From positions 62,001 through 126,000 of the forward strand of contig CAVTFD010000012.1 of the NCBI GenBank assembly GCA_963733945.1: a DNA stretch of 64,000 nt. Reading direction: 5' to 3'. Under the pieces are notes generated by a model. That model did not search any database. It saw only the letters and a list, made by a program, of their open reading frames with translations, and was not told the origin of the DNA. Made by a program: the position numbers and the translations under genes. Within the stretch, counting starts at the first letter, position 1, and each line of letters begins with the position of its first letter. This document shows positions 47,000 through 55,508 of this stretch, piece after piece. The DNA is from AP-15 sp963733945. GTDB lineage: Bacteria; Pseudomonadota; Alphaproteobacteria; ATCC43930; CGMCC-115725.

Positions 47000-48728
47000 C
47001 CTAACACTCGTGGGCGGTCGTCGGCGCGGCGATAAGGCAAGTAGCGCGGCGACCACATCTTGGCCCGGATCGCGGTCTCGATCGCGTCGGTCTCGACTTC
47101 CTCGGTCGGCCCCTCCTGGTGCGCCTGGATGGCTGTCGCCAACGCCACCGCAAAGGCGACATCGCGCAGCGCGGTGACCGGAGGCAGTAGATTATTGGCG
47201 GGTCGTCGCGGGCCGGCGACGCAGCGGCCAAGGCCTTTGCCGCCGCCATGAACATCGTGTCGGTGACCCGCCGCGCCTTGACCGCAACCGCCCCCAGGCC
47301 AACCCCTGGGAAGATGTAGGAATTGTTGGTCTGATCCACTTTGAACTTGACGCCGTTGCGGATCAGCGGCGGAAACGGGCTGCCCGTGCCAATCACCGCC
47401 CGTCCGGTGCTCCAGCGCTCGATGTCTTCGGGGGTCGCCTCGGCGCGCGAGGTCGGGTTCGACAGCGGAAAGATCACCGGCCGATGATCATTTCGCGCCA
47501 TCGCTCGCACCACCGTCTCGGAGAACGCTGCGGGTTGGCCGGAGACCCCGATCAGCGCGGTTGGCTTGGCGTTTTTGACGACATCGAGCAGCGAGATCTT
47601 GTCCGGATCATCGAGTGTCCAGGTTTCGATCGCCGCTCGCCGCTGCACAAAGGGAAGCTGAAACGGCTCGATCCCACTCATGCCGTCGACCAGTAGGCCG
47701 TCGCGATCGACCATATAAAAGCGCGCCGCGGCGCTGCCTTCCGGCAATCCGGCCTCGACCATCATTTTCAGCAGCAGGCCGGCAATGCCGCAGCCGGCCG
47801 ACCCCGCCCCCAATACCGCGATCCGCTGCTCGGTCAACGGCACCCCGGTGACGTTGATCGCCGATAACAGAGTCCCCGCCGCAACCGCCGCCGTGCCCTG
47901 GATATCGTCGTTGAACGTGCACAGGCGGTCGCGATAGCGTTCGAGCAGCCGCGACGCGTTGTTTTTGGCGAAGTCCTCCCATTGCAGCAGCACATGCGTC
48001 CAGCGATGCATGATCGCGCTGACGACCGCGTCGACAAAATCGTCGTATTCCTCGCCGCGCACCCGCTCATGGCGCCAGCCGAGATAGAGCGGATCGGTCA
48101 GACGCTCCTGATTGTCGGTGCCGACATCGAGCATGATCGGCAAGGTCGTCGCCGGATGAAGACCGCCGCAGGCCGTGTAGAGCGCGAGCTTGCCGATCGG
48201 AATGCCCATGCCGCCGGCGCCCTGGTCGCCGAGCCCGAGGATGCGCTCGCCGTCGGTCAGCACGATCGCCTCGACCTGGTCGAAGCGCGGATTGGTAAGG
48301 ATCTGCTTCAGACGCTGCTTGTGTGGCAGGCTCAGAAACAGGCCGCGCGGTTTGCGAAACAGCTGGCTGAACTGCTGGCACCCCGCGCCGACCGTTGGGG
48401 TGTAAACCAGCGGCAGCAACTCCTCGAGGTTCTGCTCCAACAGTGCAAAGAACAGGGTCTCGTTGTTGTCGTGCAATTCGCTCAGAAAGGCGTAGCGCTC
48501 GAGATCGCTGGCAAAGCGGCGCAAGACCGTCAGCCGCCGCGAGACCTGCTCTTCCAAGGTGCCGATATGCGGCGGCAGCAGACCGTGCAGACCTAAAGCG
48601 TCGCGCTCGGCCTCGGTGAAGGCCGTGCCCTTGTTGAGGAGCGGGTCAGCGAGCAATTCCCAGCCGGTCAACGGCGTGACCAAGCTGCCGGCCTCCGTCA
48701 TCGCCGGTCGTCCGGGCATACGCGGCAT
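46993..48728 (-). pseudogene. maeA: NAD-dependent malic enzyme, second copy, frameshift near the C-terminus
   Basis: About 578 residues if corrected. Malic enzyme features are complete through the body: LLNKGTAFTEAERDALGLHG, YTPTVGAGCQQFS, TDGERILGLGDQGAGGMGIP, WEDFAKNNA, FNDDIQGTAAV, VLGAGSAGCGIA and FPLSNPTSRAEATPED. Near 47200 one base is missing: SPARDDP should run into ANNLLPPVTALRDVAFAVAL, found one frame over, and then end KMWSPRYLPYRR ... RVLGQ at the TAG 46993-46995. It is much closer to E. coli MaeA than the copy at 21 kb. It makes pyruvate from malate. As written, about 60 C-terminal residues are scrambled. Confidence 0.87.
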
Positions 48729-48737
48729 ATCGGCGCT

Positions 48738-49479
48738 TTACCCCAGGCGCCGCCGGTAGAGCGCGATCAGCCGCTCCCAATGCCGTTCAGCGGCCGGCTT
48801 GTCGTAGCACCAGCGCTGCGGGAAGGCGAAGCCGTGGTGGACGCCGGGGTAAAGCTCGATCTCCCCCGCTGTGCCGGCCCGGCGAAACAGGCCGCGCAAT
48901 TCCTCGACCATCGGCAACGGCGCCAGCTCGTCATGCTCGGCGCAGGCGATGTAGAGCTCGCCTTTGACCCGGCCGAGCGACAGATGCGGGCTTTCTTCGG
49001 CGTCGTTGACCAGCCAGGTGCCATAGAACGAGGCGGCGGCGGTAATCCGGTCGGGGTAACGCGCCGCGGCGGCGAGCGCATAGGGGCCGCTCATGCAATA
49101 GCCGTGGGCGCCCGCGGGCCCCGGCTTGACCTCGCTCTGGCGGTCGAGGTAGGCGAGCATCGTGCCGATATCCTCCATGACCGGCGGGATCGTCATCTTG
49201 GTGCGCACCGCGCGCATGCGCTCGCGCTCCGGGCTGCCCTGATCGAGCACGTCGGGCCCAAAGATCGTGTCGCGCCCGGCGCGGTAATAGAGATTGGGCA
49301 GCAGCACGTAATAGCCGACCGTGGCGAGCCGGCGGGCCATGTCGCGCAATTCCTCGCGGATCACCCGGCGCATCCATCAGCAGAAAGACCGCCGGATACG
49401 GCCCGCCGCGTTCGGGATGGCAGATAAAGGTCTCCATCGCGCCATCTTTGGTCGCGATGTCCATGGTCTCTTCGATCAC
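48738..49479 (-). pseudogene. Dienelactone hydrolase family protein, one frameshift
   Basis: GTG 49479 follows GGGAGG. The start MIEETMDIATKDGAMETFIC and PAVFLLMDAPG match the dienelactone hydrolase N-terminus; the chain then shifts frame at about 49362-49366, where removal of one base gives MDAPGIREELRDMARRLATVGYYVLLP. The rest is complete, with the cysteine nucleophile in HGYCMSGPYAL, the aspartate in CAEHDELAP and the histidine in VHHGFAFP. About 246 residues when restored. It would cleave dienelactones or related esters in aromatic degradation. It starts 15 bases after the end of the GNAT gene on the same strand. Confidence 0.82.
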
Positions 49480-49494
49480 CTAGTCGCCTCCCTA

Positions 49495-50037
49495 TTACAT
49501 CACACCGGCGAAGGCCGGTGGCAATTCTGCAACTTCTGATGGTACAAATCGGACAGATGGTTCGGTGACACGGTCCGTGCGCAGGGAAAATCTCAATCGC
49601 GGGACCAGGCGATTTGGCATGGCGTCGGATGGAACTTCGGCGATCCGCAAGGCGCCCATCGCCACATAAAAGCCCTCAGCAAAGGGATCCGCCGCGACCT
49701 CGATCTCTTCGAATCCCAGCCTTCGGGCCAAGGCCAAAAGATGTCGTGTCAATCGCTGCCCGCGACCACTGCGAACGCTCTCCGGCTCGACGAACAGAAA
49801 CTCGATCTCTCCCCGAGGAGGCTGACCGCTCAGGCCGTAAAACCCAGTGATCGTGCCGCCTTCGTCGAGTACACAGAAGGGGCATTTCGCAATGGCCTCG
49901 GGGTCTACGGTCAGAGGGGCGCGACATGCTTCCATGAAAGCGGAGTCATAGCCCCACAATGCTTTGGACCGCAGCGCCAGCGCACTGAGCTTCGCAGCCT
50001 CACAGGGTAGAGCGCGACGAATTTCTGCCTGTAGCAC
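49495..50037 (-). CDS. GNAT family N-acetyltransferase
   Basis: 180 residues. The GNAT fold is visible: helix ALPCEAAKLSALALRSKALWGYD, strand CVLDEGGTITGFYGL, the strand EIEFLFVEPESVRSGRGQRL that carries the acetyl-CoA loop (RSGRGQ, a variant of Q/RxxGxG/A) and DPFAEGFYVAMGALRI. The SKALWGYD motif is shared with many uncharacterised GNAT proteins. Substrate unknown. It lies upstream of the dienelactone hydrolase on the same strand. Confidence 0.83.
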   Translation of the reverse strand: MLQAEIRRALPCEAAKLSALALRSKALWGYDSAFMEACRAPLTVDPEAIAKCPFCVLDEGGTITGFYGLSGQPPRGEIEFLFVEPESVRSGRGQRLTRHLLALARRLGFEEIEVAADPFAEGFYVAMGALRIAEVPSDAMPNRLVPRLRFSLRTDRVTEPSVRFVPSEVAELPPAFAGVM

Positions 50038-50109
50038 GATTGTGCTCCCGGCCTTTACGAGCAGAACAATTGACCACGGGCGAGAGTATCATCTGTCTGA
50101 CAAGCACCA

Positions 50110-51318
50110 CTAGATCACCTGTTTCTCACGCAGCTGACGGATCTCGTCTTGCGTGTACCCGGCGATATTTTTCAGCACATCTTCGGTGTGCTCGCTTTTG
50201 AGCGGCGCGCGCCTTGGGACAAACGGCGAATCCGAAAGCCGCACCGGGCAACCGATCACCGAAAACCGGCCACGCGTCGGGTGTTCGAGGTCGAAAATCG
50301 TCTCGCGCTCGCGCAGATGCGGGTCGGCGAGCACCTCGGCGGTGTTGAGCACGGCGCCGCAAACGATGCCGCGCCCGGCAAACGCCTTCATAACCTCACG
50401 CTTCTCACGCGTCCCGGTCCAGCGTTCGATCTCGGCGGTCAGTGCCGCACCATTCTTGGCGCGCGCCGGCGGTGTTGCAAACCGCTCGTCGGTGCGCAGG
50501 TCCGGGCGTTCCATGACCTCGGTCATCGCCTCGTACATCTCCGGATTGTCGGGCGGGATCGTGATGTAGACGTAATCGTCCGCGCCATTACCAGCGCAGC
50601 GCACGAGATCCGACCAGCCGCCGGTGGGCGAGCGGTTGCCGGTCCGTTCGAGCGGTTTTCCGGTGGCCAGGGTCCCGGTGTATTTGACCCGGGTCAGGTT
50701 CAGCACCGCTTCCTGCATCGCCACCTCGACAAGCTGGCCGCGACCCGTCTGCCCGCGCTGCACAAGGGCCGCGAGGATCGCGATCGTCAGATGCATGCCG
50801 GTTCCGGAATCGCCGATATTGGCGCCGTTGACTAGCGGCGGGCCACCTGCCTCGCCGGTAACACTCATCGCTCCCGAGGTCGCCTGCGCCACCGGCTCAA
50901 AGCATTTGAACCCGCTGTAAGGGCCGTACGAGCCAAAGCCTTTGACCGAGGCGTAAATCACGCGCGGGTTCAGCGTCTTGACGGCCTCATAGCCGAGGCC
51001 CAGTCGTTCCATGACACCAGGCCCGAGGTTCTCGGCAACGATGTCGGCATTTTTGATCAGGCGGCGGGCAATCTCCTTGCCCTCCTCGGTGCGCAGATTG
51101 ATGACAGTGCTGCGCTTGTTGCTGTTGAGCAGCAGAAAGAAAAAGCTGTCGAGGTTCGGATTGTCCATGTTCCACAGCCGGCGCGCGCGGTCGCCATGTG
51201 GCGGGCGCTCGATCTTGATCACGTCGGCGCCGAGCCAGGCCAGCATCTGGGTGCAGGACGGACCGGCCTGGTCGTGGGTGAAGTCGATGACGCGAATACC
51301 CTCGAGCGCCTGGCTCAT
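50110..51318 (-). CDS. CaiB/BaiF class III CoA-transferase, formyl-CoA transferase-like
   Basis: 402 residues; ATG 51318 has GGGAGGAAC nine bases upstream. The family opening VIDFTHDQAGPSCTQMLAWL, KIERPPHGDR, NSNKRS and VENLGPG-like segments is clear. The catalytic aspartate is D170 in GANIGDSGTG, aligned with Asp169 of Oxalobacter Frc, and Gln17 is also kept. This points to formyl-CoA:oxalate CoA-transferase or a close relative. A TPP enzyme lies 4.5 kb away but looks more like acetolactate synthase than oxalyl-CoA decarboxylase, so an oxalate route is not established. It is followed upstream by an aldo/keto reductase on the same strand. Confidence 0.87.
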   Translation of the reverse strand: MSQALEGIRVIDFTHDQAGPSCTQMLAWLGADVIKIERPPHGDRARRLWNMDNPNLDSFFFLLLNSNKRSTVINLRTEEGKEIARRLIKNADIVAENLGPGVMERLGLGYEAVKTLNPRVIYASVKGFGSYGPYSGFKCFEPVAQATSGAMSVTGEAGGPPLVNGANIGDSGTGMHLTIAILAALVQRGQTGRGQLVEVAMQEAVLNLTRVKYTGTLATGKPLERTGNRSPTGGWSDLVRCAGNGADDYVYITIPPDNPEMYEAMTEVMERPDLRTDERFATPPARAKNGAALTAEIERWTGTREKREVMKAFAGRGIVCGAVLNTAEVLADPHLRERETIFDLEHPTRGRFSVIGCPVRLSDSPFVPRRAPLKSEHTEDVLKNIAGYTQDEIRQLREKQVI

Positions 51319-51362
51319 GTTGACGTTCCTCCCGGCTGTGACAGCGTGTTGCGGCGAGGGTG

Positions 51363-52343
51363 TCACCCTTCGCCGGCTCGGTCCACCGATTGGTCGATCC
51401 GCGCGATGATTTCGGCCGGCAAAGGCCCGGCCTCGGCGGCGGCGACGCATTCGGCGAGCTCGGTGCGGTTCTTGACCCCCAGCACCAGGGTGTCGACGCC
51501 GAGCGACAGTGCGTAGCGGTGGGCCAATCCAGCGGGACTGGCGCCAAGCTCGGCGGCCAGGCGGCGAAAGCCGGCGGCCCGCGCAAAATCGTGCATCTCT
51601 GGGTGATCCGCCGGCAGCGGGCGGTCGATCGCGCTAGTCAAGGCGCCGGCCTGCACCGCGCGAATGCCCATCACGCCGATCCTATTAGCATGAGCTGCCT
51701 CCATCACCGCGCGCGGCTTGGCCGGTCCGTCGAAGAATTTGAGCCCACCGGGAAAGTCGAGCAGATTGGCGATGCATTGCACCGCCGCAGGCGCCGGGGT
51801 CTCGCCGAGCAGCCGGATGATCGTGTCCGGATGGCCGATGCCGGTCAGGCCCCACGCGCCGATCAATCCCTCGGCGACCAGCCGTTCAAAAACTGGACGG
51901 ACATGTTCGACAAACGTTCTGTAAAGCGTCATCCGCACGGCGGCGGCGGGCCATCGCGCACGGTAGTCCGAATCGGGTACGACATTCGAATGCAGGAAGA
52001 ACAAATCGAGCCGATCGAGGCGCAGCCGGCGCAGGCTTCCTTCGATCGAACGGCGCAAAATGGGCTCAATCTCGTCGGGCGGCGGCTCGCCCAGATTGCA
52101 CTTGCTGGTGACCCGAACCCCATCCGGCAGCTTGCCGCCAAAGGCCGCGCCAACGACCTCCTCGGCCTTACCGTTGCCATAGCTCGGCGCCAGGTCGAGC
52201 AGGTCGATGCCGGCTTCGACCGCCGCATGCACGGTCGAGACGCATTCGTCGAATGTGGTCTCGCCCCACACCATGCCTAGCCCCCCGCCGCCCAAGGTCA
52301 GCGCCGAAACCGGCCACAGTTTGCCTAATTGCCTCAGCCGCAT
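51363..52343 (-). CDS. Aldo/keto reductase family oxidoreductase
   Basis: 326 residues, a TIM barrel with the catalytic tetrad visible: Asp and Tyr in LLDLAPSYGNGKAEEVVG, Lys in VRVTSKCNLG and His in LDLFFLHSN. The C-terminal half has GVMGIRAVQAGALTS and VLGVKNRTELAECVA, the NADPH-binding end. It resembles the D-threo-aldose 1-dehydrogenase/pyridoxal dehydrogenase-like branch. It is the first gene before the CoA-transferase, 44 bases apart, so both may be co-transcribed. Confidence 0.87.
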   Translation of the reverse strand: MRLRQLGKLWPVSALTLGGGGLGMVWGETTFDECVSTVHAAVEAGIDLLDLAPSYGNGKAEEVVGAAFGGKLPDGVRVTSKCNLGEPPPDEIEPILRRSIEGSLRRLRLDRLDLFFLHSNVVPDSDYRARWPAAAVRMTLYRTFVEHVRPVFERLVAEGLIGAWGLTGIGHPDTIIRLLGETPAPAAVQCIANLLDFPGGLKFFDGPAKPRAVMEAAHANRIGVMGIRAVQAGALTSAIDRPLPADHPEMHDFARAAGFRRLAAELGASPAGLAHRYALSLGVDTLVLGVKNRTELAECVAAAEAGPLPAEIIARIDQSVDRAGEG

Positions 52344-52425
52344 GACCGTCCTCCCAAATGTCGCCAGTCGTCCTCGTCCTCACCGATCTTACCGCCAGCA
52401 CAGCCGGACCGCATCCGCCCGCGCC

Positions 52426-52454
52426 TTGACAGGCTTTTGCGCCGCCTTTTAAAT
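52426..52454 (+). promoter_or_regulatory. Sigma-70-type promoter of tRNA-Val
   Basis: A perfect TTGACA at 52426-52431 is followed after 17 bases by TTAAAT at 52449-52454, 15 bases before the tRNA 5' end. This is the best promoter match in the window and its place fits a stable-RNA promoter. Confidence 0.7.
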
Positions 52455-52469
52455 GCCGGCGGTCGGAGT

Positions 52470-52544
52470 GGGCGCGTAGCTCAGCGGGAGAGCACACCCT
52501 TCACACGGGTGGGGTCACAGGTTCAATCCCTGTCGCGCCCACCA
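52470..52544 (+). tRNA. tRNA-Val (CAC)
   Basis: Acceptor GGGCGCG pairs with CGCGCCC, the D-arm is GCTC/GAGC, the anticodon stem CACCC/GGGTG encloses TTCACAC (anticodon CAC), the T-arm loop is TTCAATC, then A and an encoded CCA. All arms are intact. Its last 33 bases recur at 54399, which suggests use as an attachment site. Confidence 0.93.
52512..52544 (+). repeat. att-like direct repeat, left copy (3' end of tRNA-Val)
   Basis: These 33 bases of the tRNA (variable loop to CCA) match 54399-54431 at 31 positions; the differences are the TG/GA pair in the T-stem. Tyrosine integrases commonly use this part of tRNA genes and regenerate it, so this would be attL of a small element or its remnant. 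Confidence 0.55.
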
Positions 52545-52595
52545 GCTCTTTCAACAACCCACGCCGAATTCGAACCCCGGCGTCGTATCCGTGCG

Positions 52596-52790
52596 TTAGG
52601 GTTTCTTCGACGCGAGCACCGCTGCCGCCGCGTTCCGGGATGGGTGCGCGGTGTCGAGCCCGCGTTGCACCTTGACGAGATACCCCGCCCTTCGCTCAGG
52701 CGTCATGCGGTGCATACGCTCCGCCATCCTGGCCACAAGCCTGGGCGAAACATTGACCTCGTCTCCGCGGTCGGTGGTCAGAGTCGGCAT
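52596..52790 (-). CDS. Small basic protein, unknown
   Basis: 64 residues from ATG 52790, with TGGAGAAG upstream. The sequence starts MPTLTTDRGDEVNVSPRLVA and has the helix RMAERMHRMTPERRAGYLVK. The frame is open upstream to 52916, but that part looks non-coding. It lies within the att-flanked segment. Family unknown. Confidence 0.5.
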   Translation of the reverse strand: MPTLTTDRGDEVNVSPRLVARMAERMHRMTPERRAGYLVKVQRGLDTAHPSRNAAAAVLASKKP

Positions 52791-52995
52791 ACGCACTTCT
52801 CCATCAGGGTGAACCGCAAGCATAGCAAACGGACCGCGACATGAGCAACCACGGTTGCGGCAGGCCCAGCGCTTCGGCGTTAAAGCGAGCGTGCGGGAGA
52901 GGGCGGCGTAGACCATGAAAATTCACAAAATCATGCTTTGACGAATTCAGTTTCGTGTAATCTTCTCCCGAATATCGGATTTCGGGAGGGAACAA

Positions 52996-53316
52996 ATGGC
53001 GACACCAACCGAGAATGTGGCGGCCGGTTTGCCGCCGAGCAACACCGTTCGGTGGTCCCCGCAGCGCAAAGCTTCGGTGGTGGAAGCGGTTCGAGGCGGC
53101 CTGATCGGCCTCGATGAGGCATGCCGGCGCTACCAGCTTTCGGCCGAAGAATTTCTGGAGTGGCAGCAGGCGCTAGAAGTCCACGGTGTCGGAGGGCTGA
53201 GCCTCACCCGGTTTAGATATTACCGTCATCCCCCCCGAGCCGATGGCCGTTGGCGAGCCCGCGGCGGCCAAGGTCCGACTGATATTGTAGCGCCTCGATC
53301 ACCGCCATCGGATTGA
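52996..53316 (+). CDS. DUF1153 protein, homologue of the CtrA inhibitor SciP
   Basis: 106 residues with GGGAGGGAAC upstream. Residues 10-75 (LPPSNTVRWSPQRKASVVEA, GGLIGLDEACRRYQLSAEEF, WQQALEVHGVGGL) align with what I recall of Caulobacter SciP, a helix-turn-helix protein that represses CtrA-dependent transcription. The last 30 residues (after RFRYYRH) are Arg/Pro-rich and unlike the family, so the natural end may be near 53230 and displaced by an indel. SciP is usually a core single gene; its place inside an att-flanked segment is unusual. It may be a second, horizontally moved copy. Confidence 0.8.
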   Translation: MATPTENVAAGLPPSNTVRWSPQRKASVVEAVRGGLIGLDEACRRYQLSAEEFLEWQQALEVHGVGGLSLTRFRYYRHPPRADGRWRARGGQGPTDIVAPRSPPSD

Positions 53317-53508
53317 TCCCGATCCCGCGGAGATGGCCGAGAGCTGGAGTCCGAGACGCCCGTGCCGGAGTTGCCCCCGGGTTTTGTGCTCCCGGTGCGA
53401 AGCGGAACAGCGAGCGGCGTTCAAGTTATAGGTGGATTTATGCTGCCGACGATCGGTGACGGCGAGACCGCGCCACCGTCACATTGGTACGGCCGTCAGG
53501 TCAGCTAG

Positions 53509-53769
53509 CTAGCAACCAGGGTAAAACGTAACCCTTGCGAATAAAGATCGCCAAAGCTCGTTGACCTCGTCAATGCGCGGCTGGAGCGCGCTAAGCTCGG
53601 CCCGCAACTCCTGAGCGATACCTAAGGCTTTATCGAGATTCGCCGTTTGCTGAACGTGCGGCAGTAGTTCCCGCAGCGCCCGCTCGATCACATCGAGCCA
53701 GCAAATTTGAGTTGGAATGGACGCCTCAATCATCAGCGCACTGATCCGGTCCTCATCGTCAAATTCCAT
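53509..53769 (-). CDS. Small helical protein, unknown
   Basis: 86 residues with GAGGAAAGG upstream. Acidic start (MEFDDEDRISALMIEASIPT), then a long amphipathic helix that suggests a coiled coil (IERALRELLPHVQQTANLDK ... QELRAELSALQPRIDEVNEL). It has no known domain. It lies inside the att-flanked segment. Confidence 0.55.
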   Translation of the reverse strand: MEFDDEDRISALMIEASIPTQICWLDVIERALRELLPHVQQTANLDKALGIAQELRAELSALQPRIDEVNELWRSLFARVTFYPGC

Positions 53770-54139
53770 CGAGGCGCCTTTCCTCTCCCCCGCGGCGCTT
53801 CATCGATGTCGCCCGCGACCCGAATCTCTAATACTTTCGGATTAGAGCAATTTCCATACCATCCTTCCTGATGCCGGGCTATTCTTTAGAAGAAAACTAT
53901 GTATTTGAATAGGTTACAGAAGATTTAGTCGAATCTTGTTGGTTAAATTGTTGGTGTCTCGACCGTCTCACTCAGAACGTTTGAGACAATCATATCAAAC
54001 AGGACAATCGCAGCGCTCGAACGAAAAGAGAACTAGAGATGAACGTCGAGACGACTGTCCCGATTGGCCTGCGCGGCTTGCATGCTCCCGGCGCGGCAGC
54101 CGGAGGATCGATATCGTAGTGACCGAGACCGGGTCATGG
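53770..54139. other. 370-base gap inside the att-flanked segment
   Basis: No gene is convincing. The stretch 53860-53960 is strongly A/T-rich. A perfect 7-base dyad (CTCTAAT, 8-base spacer, ATTAGAG) lies at 53826-53847 and a 6-base one (GTCTCA/TGAGAC) near 53962-53984; either could be a binding site or hairpin. A 26-codon frame starting at 54039 is too short to call. Confidence 0.45.
53826..53847. repeat. Perfect 7-base inverted repeat
   Basis: CTCTAAT and ATTAGAG around ACTTTCGG, upstream of the minus-strand gene at 53769. It could be an operator for that gene or part of a degenerate hairpin. Confidence 0.4.
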
Positions 54140-54311
54140 TCAAAAGGAAGTGACGATGAGGATGATACCGGCGGCAACTAACGCCCCGCCGGATATGACC
54201 CCCAGGGGTCCCCTGAGAGGAGACGGGATCACAGCGATCCCCCACAGGAGTATTCCAACGACGACGAGGGTTATCCCTAGAATTCTGCGAGGTCGCGCCG
54301 TCCTCAGCCAC
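54140..54311 (-). pseudogene. Small two-helix membrane protein, one frameshift
   Basis: On the minus strand a frame ending at TGA 54140-54142 reads ILGITLVVVGILLWGIAVIP, a short loop (SPLRGPLG) and VISGGALVAAGIILIVTSF, clearly two membrane helices. A GTG at 54311 with GAGAGG upstream starts MAEDGATSQ in the neighbouring frame; dropping one base at 54283-54284 joins both into a 56-residue protein. The hydrophobic pattern argues that the coding is real and that the frameshift is recent or an error. Function unknown. Confidence 0.5.
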
Positions 54312-54398
54312 CTCTCAGCCGCTAGGCGTCAACTCCGCATTCTCCAGGCACTCGACAAACAAAGCCGGATCAAGCAAACAGTGCACTGCACTCCGGTT

Positions 54399-54431
54399 GG
54401 GTCACAGGTTCAATCCCGATCGCGCCCACCA
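54399..54431 (+). repeat. att-like direct repeat, right copy (tRNA-Val 3' fragment)
   Basis: 31 of 33 bases match the 3' end of tRNA-Val at 52512-52544, including the CCA. No 5' half of a tRNA precedes it, so it is a fragment and not a gene. It ends 31 bases before the next tRNA-like gene. Together with the left copy it brackets 1.9 kb with a SciP homologue and small unknown genes. Confidence 0.55.
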
Positions 54432-54462
54432 TTTGCCCGCCACATTATATGCTTTGATCGAC

Positions 54463-54538
54463 AGGCGCGTAGCTCAGTGGCAGAGCGCTCCCACCACATG
54501 GGAGAGGTCAGGGGTTCGATTCCCTTTCGCGCCTACCA
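54463..54538 (+). tRNA. Atypical tRNA-like gene, probably tRNA-Val type (CAC), one extra base
   Basis: Acceptor AGGCGCG pairs perfectly with CGCGCCT only if one T in the TTT at 54525-54527 is skipped; then a discriminator A and CCA follow. D-arm and T-loop (TTCGATT) are normal. The anticodon stem CTCCC/GGGAG encloses ACCACAT, giving CAC at positions 34-36 but C instead of the universal T at 33. Either a damaged tRNA or sequence errors; identity is uncertain. Confidence 0.6.
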
Positions 54539-54626
54539 CGTCCCGTTGCGGACCGCCGCACCCCTATCGACCGCGGCCGCGCGCCGGCGTAGGTTTCGCC
54601 CTCGCAGCGGATGCGGAGGCGGGATC

Positions 54627-55508
54627 ATGCAAGTCACGCGGATCGGCGATTTCGAGGTGCGGCGCATCACCGAGTACGAGGGCCCGTTTATCGGCCCCGA
54701 GGATTTCTTCCCTGATTTCGACGCAGAGGTATTGCAAGCCAACCCGGATATGACCGGGCCGCGGCTGATCGACCCGGCTACCGGCAAGCTGATCTTCAGC
54801 TTCCACAGCTTCATCGTCAAAACCGGCCATCACACGATCCTGATCAATTCCTGCCTCGGCAACGACAAGGAGCGCCCGACCCGGCCGCAATTCCACCGGC
54901 TGCGCACCCCTTATCTCGCCGATCTCGCCGCTGCCGGGGTCCGGCCAGAACAGGTCGACTATGTCATGTGCACGCATCTGCACTGGGACCATGTCGGCTG
55001 GAACACGCGGCTCGAAAACGGGCATTGGGTCCCGACCTTCCCCAATGCGCGCTACGTCATGGCGCGCCGCGAATTCGACCATTGGCAGGGGGTGCAGCAG
55101 CGCGGCGAGGAGACGCCGCACCGGCTCGCCTTTGAAGACAGCGTGCTGCCGGTGGTGCGCACCGGGCAGTCGCAGCTGGTAGACGACGATTTCGCGCTCG
55201 AAGACGGGTTGTGGTTCGAGGCCGCACCGGGGCATACGCCGGGCAACGTAGTGATCCATGCCCGCTCGCGCGACGACCGGGCCGTCTTCCTCGGCGATGT
55301 GCTGCACCATCAGCTCCAGTTGGCAAGGCCGGAATGGTCGACCCTCGCCTGCACCGACCGCGAGCTGTCGCGCAAGACCCGCATCCGGCTTATCGAAGAG
55401 CATGCCGAGCACGGCACCCGATTACTCCCGGCTCATTTCCCAACCCCAACGGTCGGCCGCATCGTCCCCCACGCCAGCGCCTACCGCTACGCCTTCGAGC
55501 AGCAGTGA
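54627..55508 (+). CDS. Metallo-beta-lactamase-fold hydrolase
   Basis: 293 residues from ATG 54627; a longer frame passes through two tRNA-like elements and cannot be coding. The zinc motif is THLHWDHVGW (HxHxDH), with further ligands in AAPGHTPGNVV, FLGDVLHH and LLPAHFPTPT. The layout resembles the N-acyl-homoserine-lactonase/glyoxalase II-like branch and many uncharacterised alphaproteobacterial MBL proteins. There is no signal peptide. The stop overlaps the following DUF2283 start (GTGA), so the two are coupled. Confidence 0.87.
   Translation: MQVTRIGDFEVRRITEYEGPFIGPEDFFPDFDAEVLQANPDMTGPRLIDPATGKLIFSFHSFIVKTGHHTILINSCLGNDKERPTRPQFHRLRTPYLADLAAAGVRPEQVDYVMCTHLHWDHVGWNTRLENGHWVPTFPNARYVMARREFDHWQGVQQRGEETPHRLAFEDSVLPVVRTGQSQLVDDDFALEDGLWFEAAPGHTPGNVVIHARSRDDRAVFLGDVLHHQLQLARPEWSTLACTDRELSRKTRIRLIEEHAEHGTRLLPAHFPTPTVGRIVPHASAYRYAFEQQ

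Noticed and set aside
54360..54431. A complete second tRNA-Val gene
   Set aside because: Only the 3' third matches; no D-arm, anticodon arm or 5' acceptor strand can be found upstream.
54150..54626. N-terminal extension of the metallo-beta-lactamase-fold gene
   Set aside because: The frame passes through a tRNA fragment and a tRNA-like gene; homology begins at ATG 54627 (MQVTRIGDFEV).
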